A DNA stretch of 64,000 bases from DASYAE01 sp036501535 (GTDB taxonomy: Bacteria; Actinomycetota; Actinomycetes; Streptomycetales; Catenulisporaceae). The translations under genes and the position numbers were made by a program. Positions 44,848 to 52,631 of the stretch are shown piece after piece (position 1 is the stretch's first letter; each line of letters begins with the position of its first letter). Where the stretch lies: NCBI GenBank assembly GCA_036501535.1, contig DASYAE010000021.1:62001-126000 (forward strand), written 5' to 3'. The notes under the pieces are model-generated. The model was not told the DNA's origin. It did not search any database and worked only from the letters and a program-made list of their open reading frames with translations.

Positions 44848-46365
44848 TCAGTGCGCCTCGGCGGTCGAGGGCTTGATCCGCCGCGGCAGCAGGAAGGCCA
44901 GCGGGAAACACACCGCCAGAATCCCGGCCGACCACCAGATCGCGCCGGAGGCCGCGGCGACCGAGCCGTGCCCGGCGGCCAGCCCGTCGAAGTAGAGCGT
45001 GCCGAACAGGGCCGCCCCGAGCGAGCTGCCGAGCTGCTGCAGCGCGTTGATCACCCCGCCGGCCGAGCCGGTCTCGTGGTCCTCGATGGCGCTGACCACG
45101 ATGCTGAAGAAGGTGGCGATCAGCATGCCCATGCCCACGCCGCAGACCCCGTAGAAGCCGGCCAGGTCCAGGCTGGTCAGCCGGTCGCCGAAGTGCGCCA
45201 CGGTCCAGGCCGTGCCGCCGAGCGAGACCGAGCCGACCACCACGCCGGCGAGCAGGACCTTGCGACCGTACCTCGGCGCCAGCGCCCCGCCGCCGAGCGC
45301 CGCGCCCACCGCGGTGCCGAGCGAGAACGGCAGCCCGGTCAGGCCCGCGTGCATCGGCGAGTAGTGCAGCGCCGTCTGCAGGTGCAGCGTCACCACCAGG
45401 AACAGCCCACTCATCCCGCAGAAGAAGATGACCCCGAAGACCTGCCCGCCGACGAAGGCCGGCTTGCGGAACAGCGAGAGCGTCACCAGCGTCGTGCGGC
45501 CGGCCCGCTGCCGGGCCCGCTGCTGCAGGCCGAACAGCGCGAAGGCCGGCACCGACGCGGCCATCAGCGCGAACATGGACGCCGGCCAGCCGTGCTCGCG
45601 GCCCTGGATCAGCGGATAGATCAGCAGCAGCATCCCGGCGCCGGACAGGATCATGCCGAGCACGTCCAGCGTGGGCGCCGGCGCGCCGCCCCGGCTGTCG
45701 TCGAGCGCTGCGTCCTTGGGCACCGCGCGCAGCGCGCCGAGCACGGCGAGCAGGCCGACCGGGATGTTGATCCAGAAGATCGAGCGCCACTGCGAGCCGA
45801 ACAGGTCGGCCTGCACCAGCGCGCCGCCGACGATCGGGCCGAGCGTGGCGGCGACGCCCATCGCCGGGCCGAACAGGCCCATCACCGCTCCGGCCTGGTC
45901 GGACCGGAAGGCCGAGCGGAGCAGCGAGAGCCCCTGAGGCAGCATCAGCGCGGCGCTCAGACCCTGCAGCACCCGGCTGGTGATCAGGAACTGCGGGTCG
46001 GGTGCCAGGCTGCACAGTGCCGAGAAGACGGTGAACCCGGCCACGCCGAGGATGAACATGCGGCGGCGCCCGTAGAGGTCGCCGAGCCGGCCGCCGGTGA
46101 TCAGCAGCACGGCCATGGCGAGGGTGTAACCCGCGATGGTCCACTGCAGCTGGGTCGAGGTGGCGTGCAGGTCCCGGGCGATGGACGGCGCGCCGACGTT
46201 GACGATGGTCGAGTCGAGCAGGTCCATGACGTCCGCGCCGATCACGGTGGTCAGGACCAGCCACTGGCGCCCGGTCAGCTTGAGCGCGGGCGGTCCTGCA
46301 GAGTCGGTGCGGATAGTGGTGTCGGCCTGAGGCCCGGCCTCGGTCTCGGTTCGCTGCGACGGCAT
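44848..46365 (-). CDS. DHA2-family MFS drug exporter
   Basis: 505 residues, 14 predicted membrane segments, ATG 46365 behind GGGAGGG. Motif A is GGRLGDLYGRRRMF, motif C-like GPAMGVAATLGPIVGGALV, and the MDLLDSTIVNVGAPSIARDL start is diagnostic of DHA2 drug:H+ antiporters (EmrB/QacA class). Divergent from a TetR gene across a seven-copy operator, so it is the probable target of that repressor and is induced by its own substrate. Confidence 0.94.
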   Translation of the reverse strand: MPSQRTETEAGPQADTTIRTDSAGPPALKLTGRQWLVLTTVIGADVMDLLDSTIVNVGAPSIARDLHATSTQLQWTIAGYTLAMAVLLITGGRLGDLYGRRRMFILGVAGFTVFSALCSLAPDPQFLITSRVLQGLSAALMLPQGLSLLRSAFRSDQAGAVMGLFGPAMGVAATLGPIVGGALVQADLFGSQWRSIFWINIPVGLLAVLGALRAVPKDAALDDSRGGAPAPTLDVLGMILSGAGMLLLIYPLIQGREHGWPASMFALMAASVPAFALFGLQQRARQRAGRTTLVTLSLFRKPAFVGGQVFGVIFFCGMSGLFLVVTLHLQTALHYSPMHAGLTGLPFSLGTAVGAALGGGALAPRYGRKVLLAGVVVGSVSLGGTAWTVAHFGDRLTSLDLAGFYGVCGVGMGMLIATFFSIVVSAIEDHETGSAGGVINALQQLGSSLGAALFGTLYFDGLAAGHGSVAAASGAIWWSAGILAVCFPLAFLLPRRIKPSTAEAH

Positions 46366-46381
46366 CGCGGATCCCTCCCGT

Positions 46382-46510
46382 GAACGGCGTTCGTCGTTTC
46401 GAACGGTGTTTGTTCTCGCGTACACTGTTCTACGCGCGAACAGCGTTCGCGTCAAGAACGGTGTTCGTGATTGCGTACGGTGTTCGTCGGTAAGTACAGT
46501 CGGGTACTGT
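46382..46510. repeat. Seven tandem palindromic operators between MFS exporter and TetR gene
   Basis: 11-bp units related to GAACGGTGTTC begin at 46382, 46401, 46420, 46438, 46456, 46475 and 46494, i.e. every 18-19 bp. Sequences: GAACGGCGTTC, GAACGGTGTTT, GTACACTGTTC, GAACAGCGTTC, GAACGGTGTTC, GTACGGTGTTC, and a weaker GTACAGTCGGG followed by GTACTGT. They fill the whole divergent promoter and are most simply binding sites of the adjacent TetR protein. Confidence 0.85.
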
Positions 46511-46541
46511 GCCCGACCCGGGCCGGAACGAGGAGGCGGCG

Positions 46542-47378
46542 ATGGCGGCTCGCGGCGAGCGGACCACGAAGAACGAGACCGCGCCCAAGGCGATGCCCGG
46601 CCTCATCCCGCCGGCCTGGGCCTCACCGGAGCGCGACGAGGGCGGTCGGTCCGGCCGGGCCTCCCGGCCGGCGCTGAGCCGGGAGGCGATCGTCGACGCC
46701 GCGCTGCGGATCGTGGACAGCGAGGGCTATGACGCGCTCTCCATGCGCCGGGTCGCCCAGGAGTTCGGCACCGGAGCGGCCTCTTTGTACGCCTACGTGT
46801 CGAACCGGGACGAGCTCGAGGACCTGCTGGTCGAACGCGTGGTGGGGGAGTGTCTGGCCCCTGAGCCGGGCGATCCGGAGACCTGGCAGCAGCGGCTCAA
46901 AGACTGCCTCATGGGCTCCTACGACGTCCTGCTCTCGCACCGCGACGTCGCGCGCGTCTTGGTCGGCCGCGCCCCGTTCGGCCCCAAGGCGCTCGCGAAC
47001 GTGAACGCGATGCTCGGCCTGCTGCGCGAGGCCGGGCTGCCCGACCGCATCGTCGGCTTCGCGCCCGCCATGCTGGGCGAGTATCTGACCGGTGCCGCGA
47101 TCGACGAGCAGGCCTGGCAGATGCGCTACCCCGAGGGCCCGGAGTCGGAGAAGGAACGGTGGGAGCAGGTCGCCGACTATCTGCGCTCCCTGCCGCCGGA
47201 CCGCTTCCGGCACGTGATCGACTTCGCCGGGCACATGACGAGCGGCGAGCTCTCGGAGGAGCCGTACAACCGCTTCGAGCTCGGCCTCGACATCCTGATC
47301 CGCGGCGTGGCGTCATACCGCGAGGACGGCCGGAAGGACGGCACCGGAGGCGGCACAGCAACCGGTTCTGCGGACTAG
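46542..47378 (+). CDS. TetR-family regulator with TetR_C tetracycline-repressor-like C-domain
   Basis: 278 residues from ATG 46542 with GAGGAGGCGGCG just upstream; an in-frame GTG at 46509 is less likely. About 55 polar residues precede the HTH (REAIVDAALRIVDSEGYDAL, TGAASLYAYVSNRDELEDLL). The C-terminal ligand domain (RFRHVIDFAGHMTSGEL, RFELGLDILIRGV) is of the TetR_C_1 type found beside drug exporters. Likely represses the divergent MFS gene and itself through the tandem operator. Confidence 0.92.
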   Translation: MAARGERTTKNETAPKAMPGLIPPAWASPERDEGGRSGRASRPALSREAIVDAALRIVDSEGYDALSMRRVAQEFGTGAASLYAYVSNRDELEDLLVERVVGECLAPEPGDPETWQQRLKDCLMGSYDVLLSHRDVARVLVGRAPFGPKALANVNAMLGLLREAGLPDRIVGFAPAMLGEYLTGAAIDEQAWQMRYPEGPESEKERWEQVADYLRSLPPDRFRHVIDFAGHMTSGELSEEPYNRFELGLDILIRGVASYREDGRKDGTGGGTATGSAD

Positions 47379-47794
47379 GACGCCGCGGCGAGCCAGCCGG
47401 GGAGCCGGTCGAGGCAGTCCGACCAGCCCTGCGTGTGCTGCTCGGCGGACGACGCGTCCTCGAGCCGCTCGTGATGCAGCGTCAGCTGCGTTCCGCCGTC
47501 GGCGATCGCGGCCAGCTCGATCGTGACCAGCGATTCGCACGCCTCGCCGGACCACCGCCAGGTCATCGCCAGCCGCCGGGGCGGGTCGACGACCGTGTAG
47601 GTTCCACTCACGCCGAGATCGGCCTTCGGCGCGTCGAGCCGGAACGCCCCGCCGACCCGCAGGTCGAGCGCCGCCACAGTGCCGAACCGCTCCGGCCAGA
47701 ACCAGCCGGACAGCGCCGCCGGCTCGGTCAGGGCGCGCCAGACCCGAAACGGGTCCGCGGCCAGGGTCCGCTGGAGGCGCAGTTCGGCGGTCAT
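47375..47794 (-). CDS. AHSA1/SRPBCC-family protein
   Basis: 139 residues. AHSA1 features: RTLAADPFRVWRALTEPAAL at the N-terminus, GWFWPERFG, GGAFRLDAP and a C-terminal TQGWSDCLDRLPGWLAA helix over a hydrophobic pocket. GGAGCC lies before ATG 47794. Usually found with ArsR regulators; none is adjacent here, though an ArsR-like inverted repeat lies upstream. Ligand unknown. The stop overlaps the convergent TetR gene by four bases. Confidence 0.88.
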   Translation of the reverse strand: MTAELRLQRTLAADPFRVWRALTEPAALSGWFWPERFGTVAALDLRVGGAFRLDAPKADLGVSGTYTVVDPPRRLAMTWRWSGEACESLVTIELAAIADGGTQLTLHHERLEDASSAEQHTQGWSDCLDRLPGWLAAAS

Positions 47795-47830
47795 GTCGGC
47801 TCCGGATCGGCAGGGGTCGGGCGCATATGC

Positions 47831-47846
47831 TCAACCAATCGGTTAA
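47831..47846 (-). promoter_or_regulatory. Inverted repeat upstream of the AHSA1 gene
   Basis: TCAACCAATCGGTTAA contains AACC-AATC-GGTT, a short inverted repeat like the ArsR-type operators often found before AHSA1-type genes. It is about 37 bases from the AHSA1 start. Confidence 0.4.
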
Positions 47847-47936
47847 GTATTGCGGCGAGCGGCGGCCGGGGCAAGGGCGCCGGCCGACGGGGTGTCAGAC
47901 TTGAGCCGGGAGAAGCGAGAGCGAGAAGTGGGGAGC

Positions 47937-48914
47937 ATGAGCGTGGTCGCGTCGGCCGGACTGCCGTTTCACCCGACGGCCGAAGCGGTCCTCGGTCCGC
48001 TGGAAGAGCGCGCCGCGTCGGGACCGCTGGCCGTTCGCGATCTCGTCGGCGTGCTGGCCGCCCAGAGCGTCGGTCTCGTCCGACCTCTTGCGCTTCGGCT
48101 CGGCTTGGTCGGGCCCGATGGCGTGCTGGGTCCGCAGGGTGCTGCGGTGGCCGAGGCAGTCGGGGACGACGTCGGCTTCGCGGTGTTCTGCGATGCGGGC
48201 GTGCGCGAGGCCGAGCGGATGGGAGCTGCCGGCGTTCTGTGCGAGCACCTGCTGCTCGGCCTGCTTCGGCTCGGCGGGGATGCGGCGCTGCTGGCGCGGG
48301 CGCGCCAGGAGTTCCAGCTGCTGCGCGGCGAGCGGGCCTTGGACGAGTACGAGAAGGTGCCGCCGGTCGCGCGCCCGGCCGCAGCCGAACAGCCCTTCGT
48401 CGTTCTGGTCGCGGGCGCTCCCGGCACGGGCAAGTCCACACTGGCCGAGGCGGTGGCGACCGCGTTGCGCGCGCCGGTGTTCTCCGCGGACTGGCAGTTC
48501 GGCGCCCTGGTCCCGTTCGGCGCGATCCGCAACGACAACGGCGTCCCGCTCGGCGACGTGATGCTCACCGCGTTGACGGTCCGTCAGCTGCAGCTCGGCC
48601 TCAGCGCGATCCTCGACACGACGGGCCATCAGGCCGAGATCCGGCGGCGCCGGCGCTCGCTCGCCGAACGGCACGGAGGCCGCTTCGTCGGCGTGGAGTG
48701 CGTGTGCTCGGACGAGTCCGCGCACCGCGGCCGGGTCGAGGGCCGGGTGCGCGGGATCCCCGGCTGGCCTTCCACGGTGACCTGGGAGCACGTCGGCCGG
48801 GCGCAGGGGCGCTGGGAGCTCTGGGACGACCCGCACCTCGTCGTCGACTCCGCGGTCACCGCGCCCGAAGCCGCGTTGCGGCGCGTCCTGGCCGAGATCC
48901 GGGCGGGGGATTAG
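47937..48914 (+). CDS. P-loop kinase-like ATPase with an N-terminal Clp_N-like region
   Basis: 325 residues from ATG 47937, behind GAAGTGGGGAGC. Residues 10-130 have helix pairs and the motif AGVLCEHLLLGLLRLGGDA, reminiscent of the Clp N-terminal repeat (EHLLLGLL). From residue 150 a P-loop domain follows: VLVAGAPGTGKSTLAEAVA (K166), then SAILDTTGHQAEIRRRR and a DESAHRGRVEGR lid-like segment, a plan like zeta-toxin/AAA_33 kinases. Probably phosphorylates a small molecule. No antitoxin gene is adjacent. Function otherwise unknown. Confidence 0.7.
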   Translation: MSVVASAGLPFHPTAEAVLGPLEERAASGPLAVRDLVGVLAAQSVGLVRPLALRLGLVGPDGVLGPQGAAVAEAVGDDVGFAVFCDAGVREAERMGAAGVLCEHLLLGLLRLGGDAALLARARQEFQLLRGERALDEYEKVPPVARPAAAEQPFVVLVAGAPGTGKSTLAEAVATALRAPVFSADWQFGALVPFGAIRNDNGVPLGDVMLTALTVRQLQLGLSAILDTTGHQAEIRRRRRSLAERHGGRFVGVECVCSDESAHRGRVEGRVRGIPGWPSTVTWEHVGRAQGRWELWDDPHLVVDSAVTAPEAALRRVLAEIRAGD

Positions 48915-48945
48915 CGCGGCGGCCGCACCGGCTGTGCGCCGAGCC

Positions 48946-49365
48946 TCAGGGTTCGGGCTCGTCCGGCGCGACGACGAGTTCGACCTCGAATCCGTCGGTA
49001 TTCTCCAGGTATCCGGCCAGGTGTTCGGCGCCGCCGGCGTGCGGGTGGCGGTCGGCGAACATCAGTTTCCAGCCGTGCTCGGGCGCCGCGGCGACCAGGC
49101 GGTCGAGGTGGGCGCGGTCGGCGAGGTGGAACGCGAGGTGGTTCAGGCCGGGCCGGAGCCGGTCGTGCTCCGGGCCGGTGCGCGCGGGCGAGGCCTCGAC
49201 GACCAGGTAGGTCGCGCCCAGGCGCCAGCTGCGCCCGTCCGGCCAGTCCTGGAACGCGGAGTAGCCCAGCTCGCCGAGCAGTCAGCCGAAGCTGTCCGCG
49301 GCGCGCTGCAGGTCGGGGACCCAGAGTTCGACGTGGTGCAGTGTTCCGGGCACGGGTCGGGTCAT
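48946..49365 (-). pseudogene. VOC-family protein gene interrupted by one in-frame TGA
   Basis: Reading from ATG 49365 gives a normal VOC protein (TLHHVELWVPDLQRAADSFG) that hits TGA at 49284-49282 after 27 codons, then continues in the same frame with LLGELGYSAFQDWPDGRSW, HLAFHLADRAHLDRLV and GFEVELVVAPDEP to a stop at 48946. Homologues have tryptophan at the stop position (FGWLLGEL), so one TGG to TGA change accounts for it. No other damage is seen, implying a very recent mutation or a sequencing error. Confidence 0.8.
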
Positions 49366-49394
49366 GGCGATCGCCTCTGTGAATAAGTTGTGAA

Positions 49395-51344
49395 TCAGTC
49401 GCGCAGGGCGTGGCGCAGCCGGGTGACCCGCGGCCGGTCGGGACGGGACTCGACGGCCTCCGACAGGTGGCGGCCGGCGCCGTGCACGACCGAGATGTGC
49501 CGCGTGGCGAGCGTGAAGGCGCCGAGGACCTGAGCGCGGGTCAGCTGCTGCGCCGTCGCGCCGTCGAAGACCGCGACCACGGCGGGCCACCGTCCGCCCT
49601 GCGCCTCGGCCGCGGTGAGCGCCCAGGCGTGGCGCAGCGCCTCCTTCGCCGCCTGCGCGCCCTCCAGCTTGACCAGGCCCGCGTGCGGCTCGTCGAAGAG
49701 CACTGTCAGGCCGTCCGGGTCGGCCTGCTCGACGGTGCCGGTCTCGCCGCCGTGCAGGCCGTGCTCGGGCAGCGGCGCCGCGGCGACGACCCGGTCGGCC
49801 GGGTCGAAGCCGCCGCAGATCCCCGGGCCCGCGTTCAGCTCCGCCTTGACGGCTGCGTTGAGCTCGGCCGCGCCGGCAGGCCCGGCGGCGGCCACCGCGA
49901 CCACCTGGATGTCGTTCGCGGTCAGGCCGAATGCCCGCGGGATGGACTGCGTCGCCAGCTGGACCGCGCGGTGCACCGCCTCGGCCGGCTCGCGCACCGG
50001 CACGATCATGACCTCCGGCGGCGTTCCCTCAGGGCTCTGCAGCAGCTCCTGCGGCGGCAGCCCGCCGTGCCGCACCGAATCGGCCAGCGCGCTGCGCGGG
50101 CCGATCGGCCGGTGCTTGACCTCGACCCGGGGCAGCCGGCCGCCGAACTCCGGCTCGTCGAGCTCCAGCAGGTCGCGGAAGAGCAGGCCGGGCGCAGCCG
50201 CGGGCAGCGTGGCCGGGTCCCCGGCGAGCAGCACGTGCGCACCCTCCGCGGCGCCTTCGAGCAGCGCCGAGCCGAGTTCGAGGTCGAGCAGCTGCGCGTC
50301 GGCGAGGATGAGCGCCGGGGCCTGCGCGAGCCGCTGCGGATCCGCGGACAGGCCGCGCGCGTCGACCGGCTCGGCGCCCGCGGCGGCGAGCGTGCGCAGG
50401 CCGGCGGCCGACGGCGAGGCGATCAGCGCGCCCGGGAAGGCGCCGGCGAGCGCGGCCAGCATGGCGGCGGTGGTGCCGGTCGCCAGGCTCAGGCCGCCGG
50501 CGGCGAAGGCGTCGACCAGCTGCTCGGGCGCGGGCTCTCGCGTGGCGTCCGCCGAATCAGTGTTCGAGTGGGCGGGGCCGTCGGCCCGGTCGAGCGGCTG
50601 CGGCGTGGCGGCCAGCCGCTGCGCCGCCTCGGCGACCGCCTGCTCGGCGAACGCCCAGCGCTCGACGGCGAGCAGGGTGCGCTCCCCGGTCAGCATCGAG
50701 GCGGGATCGTCGTCGTCCGCGGCGTCGAGCTCCTCGAAGTCCTCCATCTGCTCGGCGCCGGCGTCCTCGCCGAGCGAGACCGGGACGGCGAAGGCGAGTA
50801 CGGCGCCCGCGTCGATCGCGTCGGCGATCGCGCCGGCCGCGTCGGCCACGGCCAGGTCGCCGAGCGCCGCGGCGACGGCCGAGGCGGTCTGCGCGGTGCT
50901 CCCGCCCGCCGCCGCGCGCCGCACCAGCCAGGCGATCAGGGCCCTGGTACGGCGCCGGTCCTCGGCCTCCGGCGCGCCCGTCCCGGCGATCGCGCCGGCC
51001 AGCGCATCGGCGGCCTGCGGCCCGACGCCGGGGACCTCGAGGACGCACCAGGGGTCCTCGGCGACCCGCCCGGCCGCGGAGCGGCCCAGCGCGGCCGTGA
51101 TCCGTTCGCCGTACTCCGCCGGCGCGCCGGCCGAGGCCAGCCAGCCGGCCAGCCGCTCGACCGCCGCGGCGTCGTCGGGCTCTGCGCTGCTCGCCGGACT
51201 GCCCGCCGACTCGGCGGCGGGCTGTGTTTCATCGGCGGCCTCGGCCGTGCCCGTCCCACTCGCGGCCTCGGCGAGTTTCACGGCCCTGACGGCCGCGTTC
51301 GACTCCTCCGGAGCCCCGGCGCTCGGCGCGCCCCCCTCGGTCAT
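49395..51344 (-). CDS. RecD2-like helicase homologue with degenerate ATP site
   Basis: 649 residues. RecD2-type helix-hairpin-helix region at 95-120 (DPWCVLEVPGVGPQAADALA). The helicase core shows ILADAQLLDLELGSALLEGA in place of a DEAQ box, VLLAGDPATLPAAAPGLLFRDL (motif III-like) and a UvrD_C-like end (RHAWALTAAEAQGGRWPAVV, LATRHISVVHGAG). The Walker A position reads LSLATGTTAAML (284-295): the GKT is gone. It is therefore unlikely to hydrolyse ATP and may be structural. N-terminal 60 residues are Ala/Glu-rich. It follows the aldo/keto reductase gene by six bases on the same strand. Confidence 0.75.
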   Translation of the reverse strand: MTEGGAPSAGAPEESNAAVRAVKLAEAASGTGTAEAADETQPAAESAGSPASSAEPDDAAAVERLAGWLASAGAPAEYGERITAALGRSAAGRVAEDPWCVLEVPGVGPQAADALAGAIAGTGAPEAEDRRRTRALIAWLVRRAAAGGSTAQTASAVAAALGDLAVADAAGAIADAIDAGAVLAFAVPVSLGEDAGAEQMEDFEELDAADDDDPASMLTGERTLLAVERWAFAEQAVAEAAQRLAATPQPLDRADGPAHSNTDSADATREPAPEQLVDAFAAGGLSLATGTTAAMLAALAGAFPGALIASPSAAGLRTLAAAGAEPVDARGLSADPQRLAQAPALILADAQLLDLELGSALLEGAAEGAHVLLAGDPATLPAAAPGLLFRDLLELDEPEFGGRLPRVEVKHRPIGPRSALADSVRHGGLPPQELLQSPEGTPPEVMIVPVREPAEAVHRAVQLATQSIPRAFGLTANDIQVVAVAAAGPAGAAELNAAVKAELNAGPGICGGFDPADRVVAAAPLPEHGLHGGETGTVEQADPDGLTVLFDEPHAGLVKLEGAQAAKEALRHAWALTAAEAQGGRWPAVVAVFDGATAQQLTRAQVLGAFTLATRHISVVHGAGRHLSEAVESRPDRPRVTRLRHALRD

Positions 51345-51350
51345 CGCTCT

Positions 51351-52325
51351 CTATCCCCTGTTCCAGCCGTGGTCGGGGTACCCGAGGTAGGGCTCCGACA
51401 CGTCGTCCAACGCTTCGCGGATCGTCTGCGGCAGCACGAGTTCCTCCGCGGCGAGCACTCCGCGCAACTGCGCGGCGGTACGCGCGCCGATGATAGGCGC
51501 TGCCACCCCCGGCCGGTCCCGCACCCAGGCCAGCGCCACCTCCACCGGCGCGACCCCGAGGCCGTCCGACGCGGTCGCCACCGCGTCCACGATCCGCCGC
51601 GCCGCATCGGTGAAGTAGGGCTCGACGAAGCCGCCGAACCGGTCGCTCGCACCGCGCGAGTCGGACGGGATCCCGGTGCGGTACTTGCCGGTCAGCACGC
51701 CCCGGCCGAGCGGCGACCACGGCAGCAGGCCGAGGCCGAGGGCCGCCGCGGCCGGCGCGACCTCGCGCTCGACCCCGCGCTGCAGCAGCGAGTACTCCAT
51801 CTGCGCCGAGGCGAGCTGGGCGCGCCCCGGCACGGCGCGCTGCCACGAGGCTGCCGCGGCGAGCTGCCAGCCGCTGTAGTTCGAGACGCCGACGTAGCGC
51901 GCCTTGCCCGAGGCGACCGCCGTGTCGAGTGCGGCCAGCGTCTCCTCGATCGGCGTGTTGTCGTCATAGGCGTGCAGCTGCCACAGGTCGACGTAATCGG
52001 TGCCCAGCCGGCGCAGCGACGCGTCGAGGGCGGAGAGCAGATGGCCGCGCGAGGCGTCGAACCGCCGTTCCCTCTGCGGGACCGAAACCGCCTTGGTCGC
52101 GATGACCACGTCGCAGCGGATGCCCTCCACCAGCCGTCCGAGCAGCGATTCCGACTCGCCGTCGCAGTACACGTCGGCCGTGTCGATCAAGGTCCCGCCC
52201 GCGTCCAGAAAGGCCTTGAGCTGGTCGGCCGCCTCCGTCTCGTCGCTCTCCCGGCCCCAGGCCATGGTGCCCAGACCGACGCGGGAGACGCGCAGGCCGG
52301 TCCGCCCCAGATGTCGCTGCTCCAT
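51351..52325 (-). CDS. Aldo/keto reductase
   Basis: 324 residues. Catalytic residues: Asp and Tyr in DTADVYCDGESE, Lys in IATKAVSV, His in LWQLHAYDD. C-terminal cofactor region APIIGARTAAQLRGVL. Belongs to the same broad family as the protein at 38460-39380 but is not a close copy. Start at ATG 52325, three codons into the open frame, because TACATT ends seven bases upstream. First gene of a unit with the RecD2-like gene. Confidence 0.9.
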   Translation of the reverse strand: MEQRHLGRTGLRVSRVGLGTMAWGRESDETEAADQLKAFLDAGGTLIDTADVYCDGESESLLGRLVEGIRCDVVIATKAVSVPQRERRFDASRGHLLSALDASLRRLGTDYVDLWQLHAYDDNTPIEETLAALDTAVASGKARYVGVSNYSGWQLAAAASWQRAVPGRAQLASAQMEYSLLQRGVEREVAPAAAALGLGLLPWSPLGRGVLTGKYRTGIPSDSRGASDRFGGFVEPYFTDAARRIVDAVATASDGLGVAPVEVALAWVRDRPGVAAPIIGARTAAQLRGVLAAEELVLPQTIREALDDVSEPYLGYPDHGWNRG

Positions 52326-52338
52326 AAGCTGCAATGTA
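52326..52338 (-). promoter_or_regulatory. -10 element for the second aldo/keto reductase gene
   Basis: TACATT on the minus strand (52338-52333), seven bases before ATG 52325. Confidence 0.45.
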
Positions 52339-52500
52339 GTGGCTGCACCGGGACTCGCGGAGGCCCCTCACCTGTTCGGCTGTGGACAAGGTCCGCCTGT
52401 CCCTCAAACAGGTGGCACCCGAAAGGGCTCGTCCGCCTTGTGCGGCGAGCGGCATCCTCGAGGCCTGTCGCAGGGCCGGCGGCGTCCTCGACGACCATAG

Positions 52501-52514
52501 TTACCGGCGAGTAA
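52501..52514. promoter_or_regulatory. Inverted repeat TTAC-N6-GTAA
   Basis: TTACCGGCGAGTAA has 4-bp perfect arms around CGGCGA, a form used by several actinobacterial TetR-type acyl-metabolism regulators. It lies 118 bases before the LLM gene. Confidence 0.35.
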
Positions 52515-52631
52515 GGTGTCACGCGGGCGGCGGCGCAACACCCCGCGGCGGTCATGCGCAACAGTATGGTGCGGCGCGGCACCGATATAACGTACGACGG
52601 CGACGATAGCGACGACAGCGATGGAGCGGCG

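Larger units (their letters stand above)
52326..52631. other. Divergent intergenic region
   Basis: 306 bp between the aldo/keto reductase and LLM genes. Besides the -10 above it contains a TTAC-N6-GTAA inverted repeat (52501-52514) and a short GCGACGA direct repeat near the LLM start. No gene or terminator is evident. Confidence 0.45.

Noticed and set aside
46382..46510. CRISPR array at the tandem repeats
   Set aside because: Units are 11-bp palindromes every 18-19 bp, with no 30-bp spacers and no cas genes; an operator array between divergent genes is the better reading.
47937..48914. Zeta-toxin half of a toxin-antitoxin pair
   Set aside because: The P-loop domain is of similar type, but no small antitoxin ORF lies on either side and the protein has a large extra N-terminal region.
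49282..49284. TGA in the VOC gene as selenocysteine
   Set aside because: No SECIS-like hairpin expected in VOC proteins and homologues carry Trp at this position; nonsense change or sequencing error is simpler.
49410..52514. 1034-codon plus-strand frame opposite the RecD2-like and aldo/keto reductase genes
   Set aside because: Low-complexity Arg/Gly/Ala composition, no motif; both genes on the minus strand are recognisable.
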